Counted from the first letter of the stretch, positions 25,717 through 34,802 are shown. The stretch is 64,000 nt of DNA from Metabacillus niabensis (GCF_020524345.1 NZ_JAIVLH010000020.1:49403-113402), one strand, 5' to 3'. Program-made: numbers and translations. Notes: a model not told the origin generated them from the letters alone.

Positions 25717-26904
25717 ATGAAAGGTAATAAATTGTTGATTTTCATATTAACCATCGGTGTTTTTGGTATCTTAAATACGGAGATGGGGGTTATTGGATTA
25801 TTGCCTTCCATTGCTGATAACTTCAATGTCAGCATAGCAACAGCAGGATTAACGGTGAGTCTTTTTGCTTTAGCAATTGCTATATCTGGACCAACGATGC
25901 CGTTATTGTTATCCGGGATCAATCGGAAGAAGGTCATGTTACTTGTACTAAGTGTTTTCGTTGTTGGAAACATCATATCTGTTTTTGTAACCAACTTTAC
26001 CTTTCTATTAATCATCCGGATCGCACTAGCTCTTTTTCATCCGGTTTACTGTTCCATGGCATTTACAGTAGCTGCTTCCTCAGTAAAACCTGAAGAAGCT
26101 CCAAAAGCTGTTTCAAAAGTATTCATAGGCATATCTGCCGGTATGGTAGCAGGCGTCCCAATTGCAAGTTTTATCGATAGTGCTGTTTCGTATGAAATGG
26201 CGATGGCCTTCTTTGCGATAGTAAATGTATTTGTATTGGTTGCTACATTGATTTTCGTGCCTTCTATGCCTGTTGAGGAAAGGCAATCTTACGGTGAACA
26301 ACTTGCTGTTTTAAAAAAATCGATCATATGGATCTCAATAGTCGCAGTCATTTTATTAAATGCCTCTGTATTCGGGGTATATAGTTATATTGCCGAGTAC
26401 TTGGAAACGGTTACCCAAATGTCTCCAAAAATGATCAGTTTAACGTTATTCATATTCGGTGGAGCAAATATTATTGGAAACATCGTTGCAGGGAAGGTAC
26501 TTACTAATCATCCAATTAAGTCTATCGTATCTTTTCCATTATTATTGAGTATCGTTTACATCCTTTTATTCTTCACTGGAGAGTTTGCCGTGCCTATGGT
26601 AATCATCACGTTCATGTGGGGTATATTGGCTGGGGGAATCATGGCCAATATTAATCAATATTTAATCTCTTCTTCGGCTCCGGAAGCTCCTGATTTTGCA
26701 AATGGTTTATTTATATCAGCCTGTAACGTAGGAACAACAGTTGGCGCAGCGGCAGGTGGGTTACTTATATCAGAAATGGGTACACAATACGTTGTATTAG
26801 TGGGAATCTTATCATTGATTCTAAGTTTGGCCATGATTTTCCTTAGAAACTACAGCTTTAGTCCTTCAAAACAAGTTTCTAATTCTGCACTGGTCCGAGA
26901 TTAG
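25717..26904 (+). CDS. MFS transporter, DHA1 drug/purine efflux type
   Basis: Twelve-segment major facilitator of 395 residues, expected to export small molecules in exchange for protons. The first helix has GILNTEMGVIGLLPSIADNF, typical of the AraJ/PbuE-like branch, and loop 2-3 has SGINRKKVMLLVL. The ATG at 25717 lies nine bases after AGGAG; the TTG at 25708 is too close. The aldo/keto reductase gene follows after 29 bases, so the two are probably co-transcribed. The substrate is not predictable. Confidence 0.88.
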   Translation: MKGNKLLIFILTIGVFGILNTEMGVIGLLPSIADNFNVSIATAGLTVSLFALAIAISGPTMPLLLSGINRKKVMLLVLSVFVVGNIISVFVTNFTFLLIIRIALALFHPVYCSMAFTVAASSVKPEEAPKAVSKVFIGISAGMVAGVPIASFIDSAVSYEMAMAFFAIVNVFVLVATLIFVPSMPVEERQSYGEQLAVLKKSIIWISIVAVILLNASVFGVYSYIAEYLETVTQMSPKMISLTLFIFGGANIIGNIVAGKVLTNHPIKSIVSFPLLLSIVYILLFFTGEFAVPMVIITFMWGILAGGIMANINQYLISSSAPEAPDFANGLFISACNVGTTVGAAAGGLLISEMGTQYVVLVGILSLILSLAMIFLRNYSFSPSKQVSNSALVRD

Positions 26905-26933
26905 AAAATTTTCAGATAAGGAGGAGTGAAAAA

Positions 26934-27782
26934 ATGAATAAAGTAAAAATTTCAGGAAGAAAAGTTTTTCCCATAGGAATAGGAACTTATAATATGGGAG
27001 ACAAAGCAGATACATTTGAACATGAAGTAGAAGCAATAAGAGCTGGTCTTGATCATGGTGTTCAAGTTATTGATACTGCTGAAATGTATGGAGATGGAAA
27101 TGCGGAGAGATTAGTTGCACATGCTATTAAGCCTTATAACCGTGAAGAATTATTTCTCATTTCAAAAGTTCTTCCTTCAAATGCCTCAAAAAAGCAAATA
27201 CCTGTTAGTGTAGAAAATAGTTTAAAAAGATTAAATACAGATTATGTAGATCAATACTTACTCCATTGGAAAGGACCTATACCTATTGAAGAAACGATTG
27301 AAGCCTTGGAGAAAGTAAAAAGTCAGGGGAAAATCAAGTCATGGGGTGTTTCTAATTTAGATGTTGATGACTTAGAAAAAATAATGAAATTACCTGATGG
27401 AATAAAATGTGATTCAAATCAAGTACGTTATAATTTGGGAGATCGAGGAATTGAATTCGATTTAGTACCTATGATGAACAAACTTGAAATGCCATTAATC
27501 GCCTATGCCCCAGTTGCTCGTGGTGATCGTTTGGGTACTAATCTAACGAAACAAAAAGTTTTAAAGGAAATTGCTGAAAAACATCATGCAACTATTTTTC
27601 AAATTTTATTGGCTTGGTGTATTCGAAATGGTCAAACAATTGCTATCCCACAATCTAGTAAAACTGCTCATGTAATAGACAATGTGAAAGCAGCTGAGAT
27701 TCAATTAACACAGCAGGATTTGAAGCAAATAGATTCAGTCTATCCAAAACCTAGCATGAAACAGCCACTTGCTTTATGGTAA
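26934..27782 (+). CDS. Aldo/keto reductase
   Basis: NADPH-dependent reductase of carbonyl compounds, 282 residues, (beta/alpha)8 barrel. The catalytic tetrad is visible: Asp in VIDTAEMYG, Tyr in the same motif, Lys in LISKVLP and His in YLLHWKG. The cofactor motif IAIPQSSKTAHVIDN is near the C terminus. AAGGAGGAGTGAAAAA precedes the ATG. Downstream of an efflux gene in a two-gene operon, suggesting joint detoxification of an aldehyde-like compound. Confidence 0.92.
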   Translation: MNKVKISGRKVFPIGIGTYNMGDKADTFEHEVEAIRAGLDHGVQVIDTAEMYGDGNAERLVAHAIKPYNREELFLISKVLPSNASKKQIPVSVENSLKRLNTDYVDQYLLHWKGPIPIEETIEALEKVKSQGKIKSWGVSNLDVDDLEKIMKLPDGIKCDSNQVRYNLGDRGIEFDLVPMMNKLEMPLIAYAPVARGDRLGTNLTKQKVLKEIAEKHHATIFQILLAWCIRNGQTIAIPQSSKTAHVIDNVKAAEIQLTQQDLKQIDSVYPKPSMKQPLALW

Positions 27783-27924
27783 GAAATGGGGGGATTAGCT
27801 TAATAAATTCCATTGTTGGACGCTAACTTTCTTTTGGGGATATTAGGGAAATGAAACATATAATAACCTTATTTGTTTGCGTCGTCAACTCCCGAAACAC
27901 CTCGTCAATTACGAATTTCTCCCT

Positions 27925-28075
27925 TCCTCCTTGAAAGCACCATAAGTCATCATCTTATGGTGCTTGCTTTCTCTTAATCAACACAACCTCACTACAAAAT
28001 TTATGCCAAGCATGACGAGATCTGAGAGTTCATTGGAAATGATCAAATCCCAAACTTTTAGACATAATTATATTA
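27925..28075 (-). pseudogene. Decayed 5' fragment of an AraC-family regulator gene
   Basis: This stretch aligns along its length with 31055-31200, the region encoding the N terminus of the intact AraC regulator. Shared blocks include GCACCATAAGTCAT, TCACTACAA, and GAGAGTTCATTGGAAAT against GAAAGTTCGTTGAAAAT. The frame is broken and the remainder of the gene is gone. A hairpin AAGCACCATAAG/CTTATGGTGCTT (27935-27965) lies inside and could now terminate transcription. The rest of 27783-28122 contains no other gene. Confidence 0.75.
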
Positions 28076-28122
28076 GAGTCTATTATACCAATTGAATTTA
28101 TATGGACTATCTAATATTACTT

Positions 28123-28178
28123 TTTGACATGAAGTGCTTACTCTCTTGCATTCCATATCTGGATTAGTTTTCTATAAT
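28123..28178 (+). promoter_or_regulatory. Activator site and promoter of the first GH2 gene
   Basis: TTTGACATGAAGTGCTTACT followed by CTCTT (28123-28147) lies 25 bases before TATAAT (28173-28178), and ATTGTAGATAAC follows. No good -35 box is present at the proper distance, as expected for an AraC-activated promoter. The same motif and -10 recur at 31298-31354. Confidence 0.7.
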
Positions 28179-28208
28179 TGTAGATAACTAACCTTATGGA
28201 GGAAATGT

Positions 28209-29885
28209 ATGAATACAAGATTATTTCAAAATCACATTGTACGTAAAGAAATCCCTCTTAACCCAATCTGGGATTTCCATACTCTGAATTCAGAGGAGAG
28301 AAAACAAGAGGAATTCAAGATGCTTGTTCCAGGTTGCTGGGAGAGCAATCCAAAGCTTGCGTCGTATAAAGGAAAAGCGGTTTATTCTAAAAAAGTATCT
28401 TTTGGTGGGAATGTCCGTTTGGTATTCAAAGGAGTCAGCCACACGGCACATGTCTATTTAGACAAGAAACCTGTTGGCTATCATTATAATGCCTATACGG
28501 AATTTAGCTTATTATTACAGGATATACCTTATGGTGAGCATTTGTTAGAGGTTAAGGTGGATAATTCTTTTCACGAGGAGTCTGCTCTGCATGTGAGCAA
28601 TGATTATTATTCATATGGTGGAATTACCCGTCCAGTAGTAATGGAGGAAATAGGTGATATGTTTATAAAAAACGTACACTTTATTCCATATCGAAAAAAT
28701 GGAAAATGGTATGCATCAATCCGTTCCTCGGTAAGAAATCTTTCCAATGAGCAAAATAATATAACGCTGAAAATTAAGATCGGAGATGAGGAGGTTTCCT
28801 TTTCTGACAAAGTACTTTCTCCTCATGCTGAAACAAATTTGGAGAATTCCTTTGAATTTCCTTCTGCAACTACCTATACATTGGAAAATCCTAAATTGTA
28901 TATGATGGATGCCAAGCTTTTGCATAATGATAAAGTAGTGGACGATATCATAGATAGAGTAGGCTTTCGTGATATAAAAGTCGACGGAAAGGATATATTG
29001 TTAAATGGAGAAAAAGTGATAATCAAAGGTGTAAACCGCCATGAAGATTATGCGGAATTTGGATGTGCGATTCCCATTGAAGCAATGTATCGTGATATCG
29101 AAATGATTAAATCATTAGGTGCAAATTGTGTTCGTACTAGCCATTATCCTAATGATGAGCGTTTCCTGGATTTATGTGATGAAAATGGGATACTAGTGTG
29201 GGAAGAGTCTCATGCAAGAGGGTTAAGTGAAAAGCAGATGAGACATAAAAACTTTGAAAAACAAAGTTTAGATTGTATTCAAGAAATGATTGAAAACCAT
29301 ATAAACCATCCGTCTATCTATGTATGGGGGATTTTAAATGAATGTGTGAGCAATACGGAGTTTGGAAGATCGTGCTATGCCAGGCAGTTTGAACTTATTA
29401 AGAGTCTGGATTCAAGTCGTCCGGTATCCTTCGCCAGTCTTGAAGCTCATATAGGCTCAGATTCTTGCCTGGATCTGGTTGATATTGTCTCTTTTAATAT
29501 CTATCCGTTTTGGTACCATGATACACCAGTAAAAGACTCTTTGGCCAATCTTAAAAATTTCGTTAATAGTATGGGTGGAGCGGATAAACCATTACTGATT
29601 AGTGAAATAGGAGCGGGCGCAATCTATGGTCATAGGAGTAATAATCAGGAAAAATGGACTGAAGAATACCAGGTGTATGCTTTAACTGAACAAATAACTC
29701 CTATTTTATCCGACGAGGACTTAAGTGGTGTGATCATCTGGCAGTATGCAGATTGCAGGGTAGATAAAGGCTGGTTTCATGGAAGGCCAAAATCCCAAAA
29801 TAATAAGGGTTTAGTAGATATTTATCGAAGAGAAAAGCTTGCTTATCATAAGGTGAAGGAAATATTCCATTCCTTTCAGAAGTAG
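28209..29885 (+). CDS. Glycoside hydrolase family 2, probable beta-glucuronidase-like
   Basis: Intracellular exo-glycosidase of 558 residues without a signal peptide. GH2 architecture: a jelly-roll sugar-binding domain (about 1-155), an immunoglobulin-like domain (about 160-255) and a TIM barrel (about 260-558). The acid/base is Glu378 in ILNECVSN, the nucleophile Glu466 in ISEIGAG, and RTSHYPNDERFLDLCDENG is the usual barrel motif. N531-x-K533 (QNNKGL) corresponds to the NxK signature by which beta-glucuronidases bind the uronate carboxylate. Beta-galactosidase activity cannot be excluded. TGGAGGAAATGT precedes the ATG. A second, longer GH2 enzyme (UidA) is at the end of the window. Confidence 0.85.
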   Translation: MNTRLFQNHIVRKEIPLNPIWDFHTLNSEERKQEEFKMLVPGCWESNPKLASYKGKAVYSKKVSFGGNVRLVFKGVSHTAHVYLDKKPVGYHYNAYTEFSLLLQDIPYGEHLLEVKVDNSFHEESALHVSNDYYSYGGITRPVVMEEIGDMFIKNVHFIPYRKNGKWYASIRSSVRNLSNEQNNITLKIKIGDEEVSFSDKVLSPHAETNLENSFEFPSATTYTLENPKLYMMDAKLLHNDKVVDDIIDRVGFRDIKVDGKDILLNGEKVIIKGVNRHEDYAEFGCAIPIEAMYRDIEMIKSLGANCVRTSHYPNDERFLDLCDENGILVWEESHARGLSEKQMRHKNFEKQSLDCIQEMIENHINHPSIYVWGILNECVSNTEFGRSCYARQFELIKSLDSSRPVSFASLEAHIGSDSCLDLVDIVSFNIYPFWYHDTPVKDSLANLKNFVNSMGGADKPLLISEIGAGAIYGHRSNNQEKWTEEYQVYALTEQITPILSDEDLSGVIIWQYADCRVDKGWFHGRPKSQNNKGLVDIYRREKLAYHKVKEIFHSFQK

Positions 29886-29948
29886 TTATTATGATTAATA
29901 TAATCATGTAGTGCAGAACAATGATACTAGGAACAGATTAACCTTTAT

Positions 29949-29982
29949 AGACGATCACATTCAGTGGTCGTCTTTCTTATTC
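29949..29982 (+). terminator. Terminator of the first GH2 gene
   Basis: AGACGATCAC pairs with GTGGTCGTCT (one mismatch or G-U) and TTCTTATT follows. Confidence 0.65.
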
Positions 29983-30177
29983 CTTTGCGCCTTATGCTTG
30001 TCGGAGCTAATCAAGGAGAAAAATGTAGGGGAAAGAATAGCAAATGTGACATTGAAAGAATTAAAAAAACTTGTTGACAATTCAATTGAATGGGAATTAG
30101 ATACAATAAGTCAATGCTCTGTTTACTGAACTCTACGAATCATATAACACTTCTAAACATAAAGAAATGAACTTGTT
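29983..30177 (+). other. Intergenic region, no gene supported
   Basis: A short frame runs here but it crosses the upstream terminator and has no ribosome binding site. TTGACA (30074-30079) followed after 18 bases by TAGATA is promoter-like and would give a transcript of about 110 bases to the terminator at 30178. Confidence 0.35.
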
Positions 30178-30219
30178 AAGAATTGACCTAATGATATTTA
30201 TTAGGGGTCAATTCTTTTT
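30178..30219 (+). terminator. Rho-independent terminator
   Basis: AAGAATTGACC pairs perfectly with GGTCAATTCTT and a short T run follows. No recognised gene lies directly upstream on the plus strand. Confidence 0.65.
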
Positions 30220-30355
30220 ATGAAGAAAAAAATGGAGTTCCACATAAAGGGTTTCCAGCTAGAAATTTGATATAAAAATATGTAACTTGCGTAAAGACCG
30301 TAATCACGAGGTGGTAGGGAAAGTAGGGAATTTAACAATCAATAGAACATTTACC

Positions 30356-31210
30356 TTACCAAACAAATTTAGAAGGGGGGACTTTATAATATTTCTTAAA
30401 CGCTTTAGAAAAACTGTAAGGATCAGGATAGCCGAGCATACTAGCAATTTGCTGGATCGAATATCGTTTAAGGTACAATAATTCTCGAGCACGGTTCATT
30501 TTCAATTGATAAATATAGCGGCCTGGTGTCAGACCAAGAGATTGCTTAAAATAAGAAATAAAATATTTCTCTGACATACCCGCTACTGCAGCAATCTCTT
30601 CAACTCGAATGGTTTGATGAAGGTTTTCATGAATAAAATCAAATACTGGCTCAAGCTTAACAAAATCCATGGTTGGCTTCTGATTGGTTGGATTATGCGT
30701 GAATTCCCCTCGATATTGTTTGTGCCCATACTGTTCCAATATCTTAGCAATTAAAATCGTCAAACATCCTTTCAAACGAATCCCTGACATCGGAGCATAA
30801 CGTTTATATTGGTCATACGTATCTAAAAAAAGGCGAATTTCCTCTTCGACAAGCGTGCTATTAATAATGCCAGACAGTTGAAAATTGTCTAGTATCCGAT
30901 GGTGATCCCCGAGACTAAGATCGAAGTGCGTGAAGATAAATTTGCAGCTGGTACTTAGGGTTGTGGCTGTATAGGCAATTTTTGGAGTGAAAAGAATTAA
31001 ATCTCCTTCAGAAGCGAGATACGCCTTTTCTTTCATGCGAATTTCAATCTGTCCTTCTTGAATGCACCATAAGTCATAATCCTTATGTTGTCTTCTCTCA
31101 ATCCAACTATTGGGATGTACAACTTCACTACAAGAATTTATTCGGAGTTTAATGAGCTCTGAAAGTTCGTTGAAAATATCTAAACTGTCCATCGGTAAGA
31201 CCATCTCCAT
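30356..31210 (-). CDS. AraC family regulator with cupin sensor domain
   Basis: About 280 residues. The N-terminal AraC-type cupin (about 15-150) has YDLWCIQEGQIEIRMKEK and EGDLILFTP. The C-terminal double helix-turn-helix (about 185-284) has VEEIAAVAGMSEKYFISYFK and QQIASMLGYPDPYSFSKAFKK. The first ATG (31210) and the ATG at 31192 (MDSLDIFN) are both possible; TATGGAGATGG overlaps the first. It is the intact paralogue of the fragment at 27925-28075. It is the likely activator of the GH2 gene at 28209, because the same activator site precedes both that gene and this one's divergent promoter. Confidence 0.9.
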   Translation of the reverse strand: MEMVLPMDSLDIFNELSELIKLRINSCSEVVHPNSWIERRQHKDYDLWCIQEGQIEIRMKEKAYLASEGDLILFTPKIAYTATTLSTSCKFIFTHFDLSLGDHHRILDNFQLSGIINSTLVEEEIRLFLDTYDQYKRYAPMSGIRLKGCLTILIAKILEQYGHKQYRGEFTHNPTNQKPTMDFVKLEPVFDFIHENLHQTIRVEEIAAVAGMSEKYFISYFKQSLGLTPGRYIYQLKMNRARELLYLKRYSIQQIASMLGYPDPYSFSKAFKKYYKVPPSKFVW

Positions 31211-31297
31211 ACTGTTAGAGAATTACTGATACTTTTATGCATTTTCTTATGGTTTGATTATAGCATATGAATTTGTAAGGGTTATCAAAAAGGACTA

Positions 31298-31354
31298 TTT
31301 GACATGAAGTGATTACTCTCTTATATTTCTAATTTTGTTTTCGTTCACTATAAT
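31298..31354 (+). promoter_or_regulatory. Second copy of the AraC-type activator site and promoter
   Basis: TTTGACATGAAGTGATTACT followed by CTCTT (31298-31322), 26 bases, TATAAT (31349-31354), then TGTAGATACC. It is nearly identical to 28123-28178. It points away from the araC gene, but the next gene on that strand begins 400 bases later and no coding frame follows directly. The rest of 31211-31761 holds no gene that I can see. Confidence 0.65.
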
Positions 31355-31761
31355 TGTAGATACCAAATTGAGTGCTTTTTCCATTACAAATCCTGAATTA
31401 AAGATACTTGTTGAAAATACAACTAAAAGATAGTTTGAAAAATATGTAATTACTTATGTTGCGGGGTGAACGTATTGGTGGAATGGTAACGCTTTAGTGT
31501 AGATGACATGCGTGAATCTGTCTTTATTAATCTCTTAATCTAAATAAGGGTCCTTTTCTCTTTATTTGAACAAAATTAAAGCGGTAGAATATTTTGTTGG
31601 ATTCTACTTTATAAAAAGAATCCAACAGGATATTGGGGACGATATGTCGAATAATTTTGATTTAGAACTATAGAGTTTATATAACTATTTCGATAAAGGA
31701 TGGACAAAAGTAGTAATGCTATATTTAACTTTGAAACAGTAGTGAAAAGGTGGGACTTGTA

Positions 31762-32607
31762 GTGACGGTTTATAAAAGCGGTGAAGAATTAGCTTTTGAG
31801 ATAAAGCAGACAAATATTTTTGGAGAGTCTATCGCCTTTTGGAATTTAGGACAGGCGGGAATTCTCATAAAAGGAAAAGAACAGGATGGATTGCTCTGCA
31901 TTGATCCTTATTTAACTTGTAGTATTGAAGAAAAAGATCCTGAGACTGAATTTAAGAGAGCTTTTCCGCCGGTTATTGACCCGGCAATGCTCCAAGACTT
32001 AGACGGTGTATTAATTACACACGGACACGACGATCATTTGGATTTACCTAGTGTTAAAGAGATTGCAAGAGTTTCTGAATCTAGTTTTGGAATCCCAGCA
32101 CCGCTAGTCTCTTTAGTACAAGAACAAGTGGAAAATATATCTATACATCCAACCAAAGATGGAAAATCGTTTATGATCAAAGGATTTAAAATCACACCTA
32201 TTGCTGCTGCGCATCCAGATTATGAAACCGATTCTTTGAAAAATCATGTTTTTCTAGGTTACTTAATAGAAGTAAATGGAATTCGCATTTACCACAGTGG
32301 GGATACAATGGTTACATCAGAACTGATCGAAAAAGTAAAGAATGTAAGACCTCATGTTGCATTCTTACCAATAAATGGGTCAGACTATTTCCGCACATCA
32401 AGGGGAATTATTGGAAACATGAGTTCCAGAGAAGCAGTAGACTTTTCTGTAACGGTTGGAATCGACCTCATTGTACCGATTCATTATGATATGTTCCCGA
32501 ATAACCGAGAGAATCCTGCTTATTTTGTCGATTACCTATTTCATCATTACCCTAACAAAAAATTCCATATGATGGTTCCGGGTGAAAGGTTTATTTATCA
32601 TACATAA
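31762..32607 (+). CDS. MBL-fold metallo-hydrolase, UlaG-like lactonase
   Basis: A metallo-beta-lactamase-fold hydrolase of 281 residues. The metal-binding motif THGHDDHLDLP (about 90-100), a His in AAAHPDYETDS, HSGDT (about 178-182) and IVPIHYDMFP near the C terminus complete the metal site. The overall pattern is that of L-ascorbate-6-phosphate lactonase UlaG and relatives; the natural substrate here is unknown but a sugar-acid lactone would suit the locus. The GTG at 31762 lies eight bases after AAGGTGG; the GTG at 31750 overlaps that site. Confidence 0.82.
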   Translation: MTVYKSGEELAFEIKQTNIFGESIAFWNLGQAGILIKGKEQDGLLCIDPYLTCSIEEKDPETEFKRAFPPVIDPAMLQDLDGVLITHGHDDHLDLPSVKEIARVSESSFGIPAPLVSLVQEQVENISIHPTKDGKSFMIKGFKITPIAAAHPDYETDSLKNHVFLGYLIEVNGIRIYHSGDTMVTSELIEKVKNVRPHVAFLPINGSDYFRTSRGIIGNMSSREAVDFSVTVGIDLIVPIHYDMFPNNRENPAYFVDYLFHHYPNKKFHMMVPGERFIYHT

Positions 32608-32698
32608 AGTATCTTCATCCTATTTTATTATCGGATCTTGAAGAAACGAAACTTACAACAAAGTATCAACGACAAATTAATAAAGGGGGAGGTCTATC

Positions 32699-33040
32699 GT
32701 GTACAAGGCCGTTTTTATTCCGCTGCTCATTTCATTATCAATCATGTTGATTGGTTGTAATTCAGTTAAGTCTGAAGATCAATTACCGATTGAAATGGTT
32801 GCCTTCAATAGTCTTACGGATGAAGAACAAGATTTAATTTCGGTTAGCCCTAAAGATTCAATTGTAAAAAAAGAAACTGTAACTGGAGATATAGAATCTT
32901 TAGTTGACGATAACTATCAAAAGGACAATGTTTATTCTGTTTCATTTAACCATTCCCAAACTGGTTCTTCTGGAAATCTTGTCGTGCTAGTTGATTTAGA
33001 TAAAAAAACAGTTGTTGGGAAAGGATTCATTGGAAAATAA
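32699..33040 (+). CDS. Small lipoprotein of unknown function
   Basis: Not recognised. 113 residues with a lipoprotein signal peptide (FIPLLISLSIMLIGC, lipid-anchored Cys near residue 20). A short acidic domain follows, with DEEQDLISVSPKDS and a final beta strand KKTVVGKGFIGK. The GTG start follows GGGGGAGG at a good distance. It lies alone between the lactonase and an alcohol dehydrogenase gene. Presumably exposed on the outer face of the membrane. Confidence 0.72.
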   Translation: MYKAVFIPLLISLSIMLIGCNSVKSEDQLPIEMVAFNSLTDEEQDLISVSPKDSIVKKETVTGDIESLVDDNYQKDNVYSVSFNHSQTGSSGNLVVLVDLDKKTVVGKGFIGK

Positions 33041-33172
33041 ATTGTTCTTTCTTCTTGATATAACGGTTAGTTTTAAATAATGACTTCAACAACCAAACTC
33101 ATTCCTGGACTGAGGAAAGACGTGTTTTTAAGTAAGTAAATTAAAATTTTCAAAAAGAATAACATATATCAC

Positions 33173-33203
33173 TTGACCTAGAGTTAACTATAAGGATTAC
33201 TAT
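33173..33203 (+). promoter_or_regulatory. MerR-type promoter (19-bp spacer) of the alcohol dehydrogenase gene
   Basis: TTGACC (33173-33178), a 19-base spacer containing the dyad CCTAGAGTTAACTATAAGG, and TACTAT (33198-33203). The long spacer with a central dyad is the hallmark of MerR-controlled promoters. The sequence is close to the AdhR/NmlR type site (CTTAGAGTTAACTCTAAG as I recall it). Confidence 0.7.
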
Positions 33204-33267
33204 TGTTTTGCAAGAGAAAAAATAAACGTTCATTCTCTTGGAAATTCACTTTATAGGAGGCATTTTT

Positions 33268-34308
33268 ATGATAACTGCAAAAGCAAGAGCTGTTGATGGT
33301 CCTGACAAACCATTCAGAGCAGCTGAAATTGAACGGCGCGACCTTGATTCACATGATATTTTAATTGAAATTAAATTTGCAGGCATATGCCATTCTGATA
33401 TTCATACAGCCCACGGGGAATGGGGACCTGTGAATTATCCGCTTGTTCCCGGACATGAGATTGCGGGTATAGTGACGGATGTAGGTCCAGAGGTTACAAA
33501 GTACAAGGTTGGTGACAGAGTAGGAGTCGGATGTATGGTTGACTCTTGCGGAGACTGTGAGAACTGTCGTAAAGGTGAAGAACAATACTGTTTAAAAGGG
33601 AATATCCCTACATACGCTGGTGTTGACAAATATGGTGAACCAACTCAAGGCGGCTATTCAACTCACATTGTTGTAACAGAAGGTTTCGTTGTGAAAATTC
33701 CTGACAACATTGAACTTGATGCAGCAGCACCATTACTTTGTGCAGGTATTACAACATATTCGCCATTAAACCATTGGGGAGCCGGGCCAGGTAAAAAAGT
33801 AGCAGTTGTCGGTTTGGGCGGTCTTGGTCATATGGCTGTCAAAATTGCACATGCCATGGGTGCTGAGGTTACAGTTCTGTCTCAATCATTGAAGAAAAAA
33901 GAAGATGGCCTGCAATTCGGTGCCAGTGACTACTTTGCAACAAGTGATCCCGAGACATTTACGAAACTTGCCGGTTCTTTTGACTTAATCATTAATACAG
34001 TAAGTGCAAGTATTGATATTAGTGCGTACCTCTCACTATTAACATTAGATGGTACGTTGGTAAATGTTGGTGCTCCTGCAGAACCGTTAGCAGTGAATGT
34101 ATTCTCTCTTATCGGTCATCGCCGTTCATTTGCAGGTTCAATGATTGGAGGTATTCGTGAGACTCAGGAAATGTTGGATTTCTGTGGAAAACATAATATT
34201 GTACCTCAGATTGAAGTGATTTCAGCTGATGAAATTGACGAAGCCTACAAACGCGTATTAGCTTCAGATGTTAAATATCGTTTTGTAATCGACACAAGCA
34301 CAATATAA
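33268..34308 (+). CDS. Zinc-type alcohol dehydrogenase (AdhA-like)
   Basis: NAD(P)-dependent, medium-chain, 346 residues, resembling the cinnamyl-alcohol-dehydrogenase/YahK branch. Catalytic zinc ligands lie in GICHSDIH (Cys and His) and GHEIAG. Structural zinc cysteines are in [15 protein letters not shown], and the Rossmann motif is [13 protein letters not shown] (about 175-187). AGGAGGCATTTTT precedes the ATG at 33268; the TTG extension to 33238 is not needed. In B. subtilis the comparable adhA is induced by aldehydes through the MerR protein AdhR; the promoter here fits that, but no such regulator gene is adjacent. Confidence 0.9.
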   Translation: MITAKARAVDGPDKPFRAAEIERRDLDSHDILIEIKFAGICHSDIHTAHGEWGPVNYPLVPGHEIAGIVTDVGPEVTKYKVGDRVGVGCMVDSCGDCENCRKGEEQYCLKGNIPTYAGVDKYGEPTQGGYSTHIVVTEGFVVKIPDNIELDAAAPLLCAGITTYSPLNHWGAGPGKKVAVVGLGGLGHMAVKIAHAMGAEVTVLSQSLKKKEDGLQFGASDYFATSDPETFTKLAGSFDLIINTVSASIDISAYLSLLTLDGTLVNVGAPAEPLAVNVFSLIGHRRSFAGSMIGGIRETQEMLDFCGKHNIVPQIEVISADEIDEAYKRVLASDVKYRFVIDTSTI

Positions 34309-34322
34309 GAAATGACTGTATT

Positions 34323-34360
34323 TAGGATGTCCCAGCGTGAGTTGTTGGGGCATCCTTTTA
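34323..34360 (+). terminator. Terminator of the alcohol dehydrogenase gene
   Basis: AGGATGTCCCA pairs with TGGGGCATCCT (one U-G pair) and TTTTATATTT follows. Confidence 0.8.
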
Positions 34361-34429
34361 TATTTAATTGATACCCTTAAAGTAGGTATTGCATGAGATG
34401 TGAGTAACAAATTTAAAATAGAAAAGAGA

Positions 34430-34478
34430 GACAGCAACTTCCGCAATGTTAATGGGAAGTCGCTGTCTTTTTCTTTTT
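34430..34478 (+). terminator. Second strong terminator
   Basis: GACAGC(A)ACTTCC pairs with GGAAGT(C)GCTGTC around a 12-base loop and a long T-rich tract follows. The A-rich left flank makes it bidirectional. The remaining sequence up to 34727 has no gene. Confidence 0.8.
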
Positions 34479-34727
34479 ATTCAAGAAGTGAATGATTTGT
34501 TAAAAAATGTGATAAAGCCTTAGAAAAAGCAAGAAATCTTAATTTAGTAAATTTAACCGATAAATTATGTTTAACTATTAAATGATGTAAAAGGTGCAAG
34601 AGCTATTTAGTAAAAGAAAAACATTCATTACTGAAGTTTTTTTATCTAGAGGATAGTAATGGTATTAACCTTCATTGAACTATTTGATAAAATAATCCAT
34701 TAATATAAGCGGATCTGAGTTAAGGTT

Positions 34728-34746
34728 ATTAGTAAAATTTATTAAA
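34728..34746 (+). promoter_or_regulatory. Upstream operator of melR (auxiliary)
   Basis: ATTAGTAAAATTTATTAAA, an imperfect match to the downstream operator TTTAGTGAATTTTACTAAA. Centre-to-centre distance is 75 bp, about seven helical turns, as for DNA looping by a LacI-type tetramer. Confidence 0.45.
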
Positions 34747-34761
34747 AAAATAAATTTATTC

Positions 34762-34790
34762 TTGATTGTAAGCGTTTATCTTGGTATATT
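34762..34790 (+). promoter_or_regulatory. Promoter of the mel operon with embedded cre site
   Basis: TTGATT (34762-34767), 17-base spacer, TATATT (34785-34790). The spacer contains TGTAAGCGTTTATC (34767-34780), matching the CcpA cre consensus at 13 of 14 positions. CcpA bound there would block RNA polymerase. Confidence 0.75.
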
Positions 34791-34802
34791 TATATTACTA
34801 AC

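Noticed and set aside
29911..30129. 72-codon frame after the first GH2 gene
   Set aside because: It contains the GH2 terminator near its beginning and has no ribosome site.
30074..30219. Possible small RNA from TTGACA-N18-TAGATA to the terminator at 30178
   Set aside because: The -10 match is poor and nothing else supports a transcript; RNA-seq would be needed.
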